A stretch of DNA of 64,000 bases, from positions 194,340,915 to 194,404,914 of the forward strand of contig NC_059074.1 in assembly GCF_020497125.1 (NCBI RefSeq). Direction: 5' to 3'. Numbering within the stretch: position 1 is the stretch's first letter; every line of letters begins with the position of its first letter. Positions 1 to 9,440 of this stretch are shown piece after piece. The notes beneath the pieces were generated by a model, which saw only the letters and a program-made list of their open reading frames with translations, was not told where the DNA came from and made no database searches. The DNA is from Mauremys mutica. Taxonomy: Eukaryota; Chordata; Testudines; Geoemydidae. Made by a program: the position numbers and the translations under genes.

Positions 1-38
1 AATCTGGCCCTAAGACACCTGCAAGCCTAAGTCTCATA

Positions 39-269
39 GGGTATGTCTACATTGCAATTAGACACCGTGGCCAGCCCATGGCAGCTGACTCAGTCTTGTG
101 GGGCTTAGGCTAAGGAGCAGTTTAATTGCAATGTAGACTGGGCTCTGGGACGCTGTGAGGGACCCAGAATTCGGACTGCAGCCCAAGCCTGAGCACCACA
201 ATTAAACAGCTCCTTAGTATGAGCCCGAGTCAGCTGCCACAGGTGTATAATTGCAGTGTAGACATACCC
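39..269. mobile_element. Short MITE with terminal inverted repeats
   Basis: The segment opens with GGGTATGTCTACATTGCAATTA and closes with an imperfect reverse complement ending in GTAGACATACCC. It has no coding capacity. Related ends (GTGTAGAC...) recur at 29523-29788 and 54897-55115. I could not find a clean target-site duplication, so the superfamily is not assigned. Confidence 0.6.
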
Positions 270-1370
270 ACTGAAAGTGAATGGGATGGAGGCTCCTAAG
301 TCATTTAGAGGCTTTAAAAAAAAATAGCCTTAAAGCTCACCTTTCCGATGACGCCTTTTTCCAGCAATGTGTATGTCTCTATACAAACAGATAACTAATG
401 CAGTCGCCACAGGGTTAGTGACAGAACCTGTTTTTCTCTCCCATAAATGTACCATTTGGAAACCCAGGTGCAGATGGCCAGCAAAAGAACCTAAAATATT
501 TGTTTATTTTCAGTAGTTCAGATCTAAGCATCAAACCTAATTATTTTAAAAGCATCAAATATTCCAAGTGGAGCCCTCTCCCAGGGTTTTATGGGATTTT
601 TTTGGTTTCTTTTTTTCATTTCTGTCTATACTGAGTTACATTCAAACTTGGGCTCAGTCTAATCTCCTCTGGTCTCTATTCCCATCCATGTAGGCCTAAA
701 GCTATTTAAAATACCTTTTCCAAATGACTGGCAAAGCTAACAACATCTGAATTAGAGTAAGAACAGCAGGAAATTAACAAAATTCCCTTTATTGTATTGT
801 ATTTTCTTTGAACATTTTTGTTGACACTATCTATATAAGCTGAAACAAAGAAAACATGCTTTCTCCTTATATTCCCAGCAGCATCTTTTTGTTTTGCTTT
901 GGGGTCTCTGAGATCTGAAAACACATTGAAATTTTTCACAAAGATATAAACAAATTTAAGGTCAGACATTCCCTGCTTGAACAGAGACAGTGAAAGGTTT
1001 TCTAATTGGAGCATGCTTTTCTCCTTCAGTTTTTATTAGAGACTCAATGTGGTCTCCTTAACGCTTACGATAAATTCAAGAATTGCTAGCAGATATAATT
1101 TACTGTCTAAGACTTATCAGAGATCAAAGAATAGGAAAAGAGGCCTCTCATCATTCTTGTTCTTCCTGGCATGAATCGTTCAGATCTCTTAGATCTGGAG
1201 CACAGAAGACTGGAAGCTAAGAGAAAAAGGAACATAGCATGAGGCTATAAATGCTCACAGAAGAAAGATTCAGGTCTATGCTAGACTAGCTAAGGGACAT
1301 GAACGATGACTTTCAAAAACTTCATAATTAGACATATATTGTAAGTCAGATGCAAATTACTAAGCACCAT
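270..1370. other. No recognisable feature
   Basis: AT-rich sequence with no open frame showing a domain and no repeat that I recognise. A 102-residue minus-strand frame at 706-1014 has no recognisable motif and is treated as chance. Confidence 0.5.
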
Positions 1371-1444
1371 GGGCCAGATCCACAGCTGCTATAAATCAGC
1401 TTCAATGGAGCTATGCCAATTTATACCAGCTGAGGATCTGGCCC
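1371..1444. repeat. Short palindromic repeat (GGGCCAGATC type)
   Basis: A 74-bp near-palindrome starting GGGCCAGATCCACAGC and ending GCTGAGGATCTGGCCC, so the whole unit can fold as one hairpin. Similar units occur at 35018-35130, 48431-48503, 50109-50224, 51353-51478, 53243-53314 and 63636-63762. This suggests a miniature element family rather than a local fold. Confidence 0.6.
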
Positions 1445-1939
1445 CCCTACTGGCAACCCTGCAGCAGATTTTGAAAGTCTCTCCACTCCATGACCTCTGT
1501 GTCAAACTGCCCGCCTGTGAGCCGATGTTTATCCAGCAGACTTCTCTCCAGTATCGCATGCTCTGCCAGCACCACCTCATTTCAGAGGTCACTGGACAGC
1601 CATCAGAAGGCAACTATGTTCAGTCACTACACACCTGGACAAAATTTCAACCAGGCAAGCAAAATCATCCACATCCAATTACTTGTCTTTTCATCCAACT
1701 ATTATCTCCTCACAAGCTTCCCAACACTGCCAGAGAACAGGCTTGAAAGCTGCTGTCAAGGGGCTACTGCTAGGAGAACACAGGTCCACCCCAAGCCCAG
1801 AAAGTCTTTGGGCACTGTGTGGAAATTGCCTAAAAGGTTATTCATCGGTGCCATCTGTAGTGAGTTCTGTGGTGTGGGGTACGAGTTAACTGACTGATAC
1901 TGCTCATTTTACATAAAGCAATAAACCACCAACTAGCAT
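1445..1939. other. No recognisable feature
   Basis: Open frames overlap on both strands (1369-1746, 1490-1897), but none shows a domain. I see no repeat signature here. Confidence 0.4.
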
Positions 1940-2150
1940 GTGGGAACACATACTGGATCAGACCCATGGTCCATCTAGTCCAGTATCCCATCTTAGACAG
2001 TACCCAGAACCAAATGCTTCTGGGAAAGGTACAAAACTCTGCTCTCCATCCTAACCACTAATCGTTAGAGGTTGCCTTGAAGAATGAGGTTTCATGTCCC
2101 TTCCAAAACTCTTTTAGCATTAACTATTATAAATCTGAATAGTCTTGTTA
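1940..2150 (-). mobile_element. Old CR1-type LINE, 3' fragment (left part)
   Basis: On the minus strand this matches the 3' portion of an old CR1-type LINE. The signature on the plus strand is GGATCAGACCCATGGTCC followed by ATCTAGTCCAGTATCC. It is interrupted at 2151 by an LTR, and CR1-like sequence resumes after 2612. It is highly diverged and non-coding. Confidence 0.5.
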
Positions 2151-2319
2151 TGCAGATATGTATATGTAACATGGCACTCTGCCTCTTTAATAGCCCATGG
2201 GACAGGGAACCAGGAGCAGCTGACCACGTCCCAGAGAGAAGCCCAGCAGGCAGGTGCTGGGAATCAGCTGACACAGTTGATCAGCATTGCATGATTGGCC
2301 CACACTCTCAGCTGGACAA

Positions 2320-2327
2320 TATAAAAG
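2320..2327 (+). promoter_or_regulatory. TATA box of the solo LTR
   Basis: TATAAAAG stands about 200 bp upstream of the AATAAA signal in the same LTR, the order expected for U3 then R. Confidence 0.6.
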
Positions 2328-2521
2328 GGGGGAAAACCAGACAAGAAGAGGCTGGTAACCAGAGCAGGAGGCTCCAGGCTGGCAGACCCTGTGGAGCTCC
2401 CCCCGCAGGGTCAGAGCGAGTCCTACCTTCGGTAGCTACTGAAGGTTAGAGGACCTCATTTTGAACCACTAACCAGACTGTTTGTTACTTTTTGCGCACT
2501 TGTTTTCTTGTTTGTAAAGAT

Positions 2522-2527
2522 AATAAA
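2522..2527 (+). terminator. LTR polyadenylation signal
   Basis: AATAAA follows a T-rich stretch in the 3' part of the 2151-2612 LTR. Confidence 0.55.
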
Positions 2528-2612
2528 CAGATCCCTGAAGAACGGAACAGAAAAAACTCACCTGGGCATGGCTGGCTGTCTATTCCCAAACTGGTGATTA
2601 GGGCCACCAGCA

Positions 2613-2920
2613 TATAATATGCAATCCCTCTTTGAATCTTCCTAAATTCTTGGTCGCAACACCATCATGTGGCAATGAGTTCCACAGACTCACTACATGT
2701 CATATGAAAGTCATTCCTTTTAGCAACTATTATCCTTCTAGCTCTTATCAGTTTTAAATTTGCCTCCTTTCATTGAATAACCCCTTGTTCTTGTGAGCCA
2801 GGATGAATAGAAGCTCCCGCACTACCTTCTCTAGACCAGTCATTATTCCATATACTTTCATTACGTCCCATCTTTTTCATCTCCTTTTAAGCTAAACAAT
2901 CCCACTCTCAGGTACCATCT
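2613..2920 (-). mobile_element. Old CR1-type LINE, 3' fragment (right part)
   Basis: Continues the CR1-like segment that ends at 2150. The plus strand carries the recurring CR1 phrases TGGCAATGAGTTCCACAGAC and ATAACCCCTTGTTCTTGTGA (the second is inferred to be the conserved CR1 3' region). The two halves would be contiguous without the LTR. Confidence 0.5.
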
Positions 2921-2969
2921 TCCTTCAAATGGAGCAGTAGTTGGCCATTTGAAGACATTGCTTGACACT

Positions 2970-3320
2970 GGCAGTCTTGCCATATCTCACTCTATATTTC
3001 TAATCTCATTTGGGAGGGAACTACAGAGTGAAGCTGCAGGGAGAGAGGGTTTTCTGCAGTGGTTCCTGAGGAAGGGACAGTTCCTCAGGGAGGAGGGGCT
3101 GTGCCCTGCTTCAGCTGGAGGAGAAGATAGCTTGTGTGTGTGTGTTTGAGAACTTTATTAATTTAATAAAAACCTAGACCCTAAAAAGGGCTGTGACTGA
3201 AAGAGAGACTGTGGCATTTGTTGAGGCAACCCCAGTAAAGAGGAAAACAGGAAGGACAAAGCGAAGGCACCCGGGCTATGAGGGGGCACTCAAATGGCAG
3301 CTGACCCTTTTACAGGCCTG
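2970..3320 (+). mobile_element. Possible LTR 3' end fragment
   Basis: A GA-rich segment with AATAAA near 3164, then a U5-like stretch. This looks like the end of an LTR, but I cannot define both edges. Weak call. Confidence 0.25.
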
Positions 3321-3890
3321 AATTTCAGAGGCGCTGAGTCTCCACAGCTCCCATTGTCTTCAGAAAGAGTTGTATAGTGCTCAGTGCCTCTATAAAAAAA
3401 GGGCTGATTTTTTCATAGAGCATTTCCTACTACGCATCATTTGTATTCCAATATAAAGATGATGAAAACTGGCTGCTAATGTTTTACAGAAAGCAGTTTT
3501 ATTTCAAATGGAACTGGAATCCAGTCCAAAATTCTAGAGTATGCACAGTAGCTGCTTCCAAAATGGCCGTAACTTTTAAAATATTTATGGGCATGATTAC
3601 TTCGCAGCCTGCAGAAATCTGATTGTATCTCCATACCGAAATCTATGTCTTCTGAACATTTATAAAGCTTGTTATCTTTGCAAAGTCAAAATGTTTGGAA
3701 ATTACCAGAAAAACAAATAAAACATAAAACCTGTGCTGCCTTATAAAAGCCTGCCATGGCTGACAGCTGCCCAGAAAAGAATATACAATGAAATAAACAT
3801 GAAAGCAGTCGTTCTTCCGCATTAGTTTACTGCAATTCTTGAACAGCAGGAAGCACTTGTTGAAATGGGTATTTTTGCGGTAGTGGAACT
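3321..3890. other. No recognisable feature
   Basis: AT-rich sequence without recognised repeats or domain-bearing open frames. Confidence 0.4.
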
Positions 3891-3894
3891 GTTC

Positions 3895-4110
3895 TGGTGC
3901 AATAGTAGTAATAATAATACCTTGTTCTTATGTAACATCTTTTATCCTTAGATCTCAGCATGCTTTATAAAGGAGTATAAATAGTACTATCTCCATTTAC
4001 AGGTAGGGAACCTTAGGCACTGAGAGGTGACGCGACTTACCTGCAGTCAGCCAGCAGGCCAGTGCTAGTACTAGGAATAGAACCCAGGTGTGCTGAGTCC
4101 TAGTGTGCTG
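3895..4110 (-). repeat. MIR-like CORE-SINE
   Basis: The reverse complement shows the MIR order. The plus strand reads TACTATCTCCATTTACAGGT, then GGCACTGAGAGGTGACGCGA, then ATAGAACCCAGGTGTGCTGA. Old and diverged. Confidence 0.65.
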
Positions 4111-4179
4111 ATGTGCCTACTCAGAAACATCACTTCCCACAAGTGAACCTAGAGTGAGGGTGGGTAACTGAGCCACTTT

Positions 4180-5065
4180 CCTGAGGGCTTTCACCTGTGG
4201 AGCCCCACAGGGATTCATACTCTCTCTTCCCTCCTTTTCAATATCTATATGAGACCACATGGAAATGTAGTGAGATGCAACCATAGGCTGATGCAGTCAG
4301 CTGTAAGCCATTTTCCACAGATGCAACCAAACCTACTACTAAGATATCACAATGTCTCCAAGATAACACTTCAGCTTCTGGATGAAGAGTAGCTGGCTCA
4401 GACTCAACTCAGGCACGAGTGAAGTGATGCTATTCGGCAGGGAGAATGGTTTGAAGAGCTTGCCAAGGCCCTATTTCCCCCCTCCATTTAATGAATTTGT
4501 CAAAGCTCGTTTGACTCATCACAGAGCTTAGATGATCAGGTAGCTCCAGTAATTGAACCGTATACATATTCCTTCACCACTAGGAGACACTGCCCCTTCC
4601 TCTCAGACAAAGAGGGCCTGAATTTGTCACCTCCAGACCAGATTTGTGTCATTGACTGCATCACTAGCCAAACGTGCAAACAATGCCAAGGTTCCAGCTT
4701 CTGAAAAACACAAGCTGCCTGTCTCCTTGTTGTGTGACATCTGTGTGCATATTAAGCCTGTGCCCTGGTCCCTCCGCTGGCTCCCAGCCCAATTCCATTA
4801 GCAGTTCAAGGCCTGGGTCCTCATCTGCAATAGATCAGGTCAAGGGTACATTAGTGAGCACATATCCATCAATGAACTGCCAGGACAGAGCAGAAAACCC
4901 AGGATGAAGTACACAAGAGCTTCAGATAAACATTTCTCATGGAGGGGATGTGGCTGTGGAATGAACTTGCAGAGAAGATTAGACTGACCCAGACCCCCTT
5001 CAGGTCATGCTGCAAGACCTTTCTCCTTAAGAAGGCTTTTCTGGGATGTTTACAAAAACAAACAC
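4180..5065 (+). pseudogene. L2-like LINE reverse transcriptase remnant
   Basis: Broken frames match the second half of an L2/CR1-group ORF2. Near 4196 a CGAPQG-like motif stands where CGVPQGS is usual. The thumb-like stretch SFWMKSSWLRLNS follows near 4376, then a degenerate LHWLP-like region near 4770, and the C-terminal MWLWNELAEKIR near 4950. The usual YADD region is not intact, and stop codons and frame shifts are common. It is a dead copy. The clade is inferred from motif order only. Confidence 0.6.
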
Positions 5066-5741
5066 CCTGTGACGATTCCCAGGGCACCCCTGGCAGAGTC
5101 TCCTTGTTGCCACCTGCTTCCAGTGTGAGGTGTTAGCTCCTAACACAACCAGCCAGTCAGCCACTCAAGCACTCTCCTCAGGGCTACGCCAACCCAGTCT
5201 TTTACAGACTGACAACAGATACACCCCACCCTTGTGTCCCTTCAGAGTGTCCCCTGGTGGTACCCCACCCTGACCACTGGATACCCACAGATATCCCAGA
5301 TCCTCTGTTCCCAAAGGAACAGTGTGCTACAGTTTACCAGTTTTACCTTCCACCCCTGCTCCTGTGTTACATCTAGTGCTTGAGTTCAATTACAGTAAAA
5401 ACAAAAGGAAATTTATTTAAGAAAGAATAGAGATTCAAATAAAAACCAGTGTGTGACATGGGAACAAATGGTTACATATTAAACATCATCATAACACTCT
5501 TTCTAGAGCCTAAACTTAACTAACAAGGCATTCACCTATCTCCTACATGACAGCCTATCCCAAGTTCTCTCCCCAGTGTTTTCAACCCGTTTGGCTGACA
5601 CCCCTTTTCATTAGATCAGCTTGTCCTCACAGACTGAAGGAATGCCAGGGTGTCTTTCTTCACCCCCAATATACCAGAACAGACCTTTGATGTTCAGCTC
5701 AATACAGGATCATTTCACACACACACACACACACACACACC
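5066..5741. repeat. Unclassified older repeat (first part) with (CA)n tract
   Basis: A long non-coding segment that looks like LTR or retroelement DNA and ends in a (CA)n run at 5716-5741. I infer that 8158-8398 and 12993-13089 may be its continuation, because the insertions between them can be removed cleanly. The classification is not established. Confidence 0.35.
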
Positions 5742-6146
5742 AGGAGCGGCAGAAGCTCCCTAAAATTGGACCCCGAACCATGGCCCTAGCCCCCCTGAGG
5801 CCCTGCCCTCCCGCCGCTCCTTCTCCCCGAGCCCCAACCCTCACACCACCCATTCTCCCCGACCCCCTGCCTTTGCACCGCCTCTCCCCCGAGGCCCCGC
5901 CCTCTGTTCGCTCCTCTCCGCCCTCTCCCTCCCTCCACTGCTCACCCTTATGGCAAGTAAAATGTGCCCTCCCACTTTTAAAAGTGAGGGGCCATGACCT
6001 TCTGCCCCCACCTTGTTCTGGCACCTCTGCCCCCCTCCACTGTGTACTTCCTCTTATTAATTTCCTTCTGAAGTATCTGCCAGCTCTTCATTAGCATTTG
6101 ACTTAGAATGCTAATAGACTCCTACCGTAAGACAGAAAGTAAGACA
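5742..6146. other. GC-rich stretch, probable MITE fragment
   Basis: C-rich DNA (GCCCTGCCCTCC-like tracts) resembling the inner parts of the large MITEs in this window. Open frames on both strands here are composition artefacts. No terminal repeats could be defined. Confidence 0.35.
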
Positions 6147-6563
6147 GGTCCTCAAGGAAACCATTTTGAAGCACCTGGAGGAGAGGAAGGTGATCAGGGA
6201 ACAGTCAACATGGATTCACCAAGGGCAAGCCATGCCTGACCAACCTGATATCTCATCATAGAAGGCAAACTGTCTCTGTGGATATGGGGAAAGCAGTGGA
6301 CATGATCTATCTTGACTTTAGCAAAGCCTTTGATACAGTCTCCCACAGTATTCTTGCCAGAAAGTTAAAAAAGTATGGATTGGATGAATGGACTATACGG
6401 TAGATAGAAAGCTGCCTAGATTATCAGTCTCAATGGGTAGTGATCAACAGCTCGATGTCTAGTTGGCAGCCGGTATCAAACGGAGTACCCCAGGGGTCGG
6501 TCCTGGGGCTGGTTTTGTTTAACGTCTTTATTAATGATCTGGATGATGGGATGGATTTCACTC
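6147..6563 (+). pseudogene. CR1 LINE ORF2 reverse transcriptase (5' part)
   Basis: The frame reads through CR1 reverse-transcriptase motifs: YLDFSKAFDTVSHS near 6310 (the first catalytic aspartate region), then GVPQGSVLG near 6483 and [10 protein letters not shown] near 6531. A TAG stop interrupts it near 6401. At 6563 an LTR interrupts the coding sequence, and CR1 resumes at 7258. The copy is 5' truncated, as most CR1 copies are. Confidence 0.85.
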
Positions 6564-7257
6564 TGTAGTGGGGTGATCACCCCGCTCCAGCCCTGGAAGG
6601 GTGAAAGCAGCCCTGGAGAGGGCTGTGGCTGGGGAAAGGCTGATTGGGGAAGCACCCTCAGCTGGGGACACACCCCAATCGGGCCGCTGCTGGCCCTGTA
6701 AAGGGGCTGCTAAGCTTGAGCAAAGATAGTCTCTCTCTAGCTGTTGAGAGGAATGTGCCTGGTTGCTGGGAGATGAGCAGGGTACCTAAAGTGGAGCAGG
6801 GCTGGGGAAAGGCCAGAGGAGCTGGGGAGCTCCGGCCTGGAAAACCCCCAGGCTGCAGGCCTCGTTAAAGGCCAAGAAGGGTACTGGGGTTGCAGGGGAG
6901 CAGCCCAAGGGTAGGCAGAGGCAGCAGGTCCAAACCCTCCTTGCCAATGATGAATGGCAATTATACTGCAGTCTGCCCCAGTGAGCGGGGGCTAGGTGGT
7001 GACTGGCAGTAGCCCAAGACTGAGGCGAGGTGAGGATAGGGGGTTAGGGGTTCCCCAGGGAGGGGAGACCCAGCAAGACTGCGGAGTACTTCAGGGCAGG
7101 CGGAACCCCGAGAGAAGGGGCACCGGGGTCCAGGAGGGACACTGGGGCCAGTGGCAAGCGAAACACTGGCCTTCAGAGGGTGCTCCTGAGTGGCCAGAGC
7201 TAATTCCCAGGACGACCAGCAGGAGGCACCATGTCGGTGAGTCGTCGTCCTGCTACA
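6564..7257. mobile_element. Solo LTR-like element (694 bp) inside CR1
   Basis: It starts TGTAGTGGGG and ends TGCTACA, so it has TG...CA ends. Near-identical 5-bp flanks (CACTC at 6559-6563, CACCC at 7258-7262) look like a target-site duplication, and removing the element rejoins the CR1 reading. A second copy in the same orientation is at 22583-23227. Orientation is not certain because I see no clear TATA or poly(A) signal. Confidence 0.7.
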
Positions 7258-8157
7258 CACCCTCAGCAAGTTCACAGATCACAGTAAACTGTGGGGAGAG
7301 GTAGATACGCTGGAGGGTAGGGATAGGGTCTAGAGTGACAGACAAATTGGAGGATTGGGCCAAAAGAAATCTGATGAGGTTCAATAAGGACAAGTGCAGA
7401 GTCCTGCATTTAGGAAGAAAGAATCCCATGCACCGGTACAGGCTGGGGACTGACTGGCTAAGCAGTAGTTCTGCAGAAAAGGACCTGAGGATTACAGTGG
7501 ATGAGAAGCTGGATATGAGTCAACAATGTGCCCTTGTTGCCAAGAAGGCTAACAATGTATTGGACTCCATTAGTAGAAGCATTGCCAGTAGATCAAGGGA
7601 AGTGATTATTCCCCTCTATTTGGCACTGGTGAGGCCACTTCTGGAGTATTGCATCCAATTTTGGGCCCCCCACTACAGAAAGGGGGTGGACAAATTGGAG
7701 GGAGTCCAGCAGAGGGCAATGAAAATCATCAGGGGACTGGGGCACATGACTTATGAGGAGAGGCTGAGGGAACTGGGCTTGTTTAGTCTGCAGAAGAGAA
7801 GGCTGCTATCAAATCCCCCCTCACTCTTCAACTACTTGAAGGGGGGTTCCAAATAGGATGGATCTAGGCTGTTCTCAGTGGTAGCAGATGACAAAACAAG
7901 GAGCAATGGTCTCAAGTTGCAGTGTGGGAGGTCTAGGTTGGATATTAGGAAACACTATTTCACTAGGAGGGTGGTGAAGCACTGGAATGGGTTACCTAGG
8001 GAGGCGGTGGAATCTCCATCCTAGGAAGTTTTTAAGGCCTGGCTTGACAAAGCCCTGGCTGGGATGATTTAGTTGGTGTTGGTCCTGCTTTGAGCAGGGG
8101 ATTGGACTAGATGATCTCCTGAGGACTCTTCCAACCCTGATATTCTATGATTCTATA
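7258..8157 (+). pseudogene. CR1 LINE ORF2 C-terminal part and 3' UTR
   Basis: CR1 resumes after the LTR. The catalytic box is mutated: FTDH near 7270 stands where F/YADD is expected. The longest frame (7335-7856) carries the conserved CR1 C-terminal region, with [17 protein letters not shown], then [20 protein letters not shown], and [13 protein letters not shown] near its end. It closes with the CR1 3' tail TTCTATGATTCTATA at about 8157. Stops and the lost DD make it inactive. A shorter relative of the same tail is at 43506-43730. Confidence 0.9.
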
Positions 8158-8398
8158 AAGTACACAGTGGTTTGCCTTGGAGATAAGAACCTCCCACCCC
8201 TTGCCTGAAGGAGTTTGTCTCAAGACATACTACCTTTGGGTGACTGCTTTTTAACTACAGACCCAGAAATTTTTAGTATATACACACACCCTCACATATT
8301 CTCCGTACATACATCTTGCAATGATTATGATGACCAGTGTGACACAGGCTTTCATTTGAGACCTTATATGACATTCTTTTGGTGAACCTAGGGGATCC
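8158..8398. repeat. Unclassified older repeat (second part)
   Basis: Lies between the CR1 tail and the Ty3/gypsy insertion. The sequence left of the insertion (AGGGGATCC) and right of it (GATCCCTGTACC) rejoin at the duplicated GATCC, so 8158-8398 and 12993 onward were contiguous before the insertion. Confidence 0.4.
8394..8398. repeat. Target-site duplication, left copy
   Basis: GATCC directly precedes the left LTR and matches GATCC at 12988-12992 exactly. A 5-bp duplication is normal for Ty3/gypsy integrases. Confidence 0.9.
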
Positions 8399-8589
8399 TG
8401 TTATGTCCTAGGGGCAGCCGGTGTAGGAAGCAATCACTTGAGGCCAGAGAGCAGACAGCTAACCAAAACCTCCATTTTATTTACAGACACAGAGAGCTCA
8501 CTCAGCCGGTTGAAACCGGCTGAGCTATCCCTTAATAGTCTAACTCAGTTGCCATAGTAACAAAACCCATGACAACCAAATACACAACA
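8399..8589 (-). repeat. 3' LTR of the Mag-like element
   Basis: 191 bp, beginning TGTTATGTCC and ending CACAACA on the plus strand. It is identical to 12797-12987 except at 8518 (G here, A at 12916). It contains a 10-bp perfect stem with a 4-base loop at 8501-8524, and TTTATT at 8476-8481, which is AATAAA on the element strand. Confidence 0.95.
8476..8481 (-). terminator. LTR polyadenylation signal
   Basis: AATAAA on the element strand, downstream of the LTR hairpin. In the 3' LTR it would end the transcript. The matching copy in the 5' LTR is at 12874-12879. Confidence 0.6.
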
Positions 8590-8591
8590 TA

Positions 8592-8604
8592 TTCCTCCCC
8601 CCCT
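8592..8604 (-). promoter_or_regulatory. Polypurine tract (plus-strand primer)
   Basis: AGGGGGGGAGGAA on the element strand stands two bases from the 3' LTR. This is the place and composition expected for the RNase H-resistant primer of second-strand synthesis. Confidence 0.8.
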
Positions 8605-8720
8605 AATAAGAACATCCCCAAAATAAAACACACACTAAACTAGAGAAGGAGGGTAGACTGCCTCCATTCCCGGCTAAACCCTGGGGATTATTTTGCCCCA
8701 TAACCGTGGGTTCGCCCTAA

Positions 8721-9440
8721 CTAAAGATCCAGCCGATGAGGAGGCCTTCTGTCTCTAGGTGGATTACGGCGAACTTCTGGTGTTGTTGCACCCGAAAGTA
8801 CTAGGGGCTCAGGGTCCGCAGCACGAATAGGTGAGGAGGTGGTATCAGCTCGTGCTGGGCAAAGGGGTATCTCAGCTGCCGGCGGTAATGGAGGAGAACA
8901 GTCAGGAACAGGTGACTCATGATTCGGTGTCTCACCAGGAGGGGTGAAGTCAGACCCCTCAACTGCAGGTGCGTCCTGAAGACTGGCATGACCTGGCAAC
9001 AGCTGATCTACATGTCGCCGCCAGGTAAGATTCTCTGCAGTCCGGACTGTATAGGAAACAGGTCCTGTTTGAGTGATGACTGTGGCCGGGACCCATTTAG
9101 CTCTGGAAGTATAATTCCGAGCCAAAACTGGCTGTCCTGGGCTAAAGGTTCGGTCTTTTGCTCTGGGTGCCCATCTGATGACTTGATATTGCTGCTGATG
9201 TTGCACAGTTTGTCTGGGTTCAGAAGGTTTCAGCAGATCAAAGCAAGTGCGCAGCTGTCGTCCCATCATTAGAAAGGCTGGGGAAGCCTGGGTCGTAGCA
9301 TGAGGTGTGTTTCTATAGGAAAGTAAGAAGGTATCCAGACGCTTTTGAATGGAGTGTTGTCCCTTTGCTGATTTCAAAGCGTTTTTCATTGTCTGCACAA
9401 ATCTTTCAGCTAATCCGTTGGCGGACGGATGATATGGTGC
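8721..9440 (-). pseudogene. Integrase C-terminal part (out of frame)
   Basis: Continues the integrase of the pol frame that ends at 9406, but in a different frame. The open frame proper is 8721-9398, and the homology starts about 40 bases upstream with NGLAERFVQT, which carries the third catalytic acid (E) of the DDE triad. After it come LDTFLLSYRNTPHATTQASP and FLMMGRQLRT, standard gypsy integrase landmarks. A C-terminal region follows with GPVSYTV and WRRHVDQLLPG, the GPY/F module that helps DNA binding. The tail is rich in proline and charge. A frame break separates it from the first two catalytic residues. Confidence 0.88.

Larger units (their letters stand above)
2151..2612 (+). mobile_element. 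Solo LTR (462 bp)
   Basis: The segment starts with TG and ends with CA, and carries LTR signals in the right order. A TATA box (TATAAAAG) lies at 2320 and a poly(A) signal AATAAA at 2522, with a T-rich tail between them. It sits inside an older CR1 fragment that continues on both sides. No internal retroviral sequence adjoins it, so it is a solo LTR, probably left by recombination. The target duplication is too diverged to call. Confidence 0.6.

Noticed and set aside
1369..1897. Overlapping plus-strand frames of 125 and 135 residues
   Set aside because: No domain or repeat support; part of one is the short palindromic repeat.
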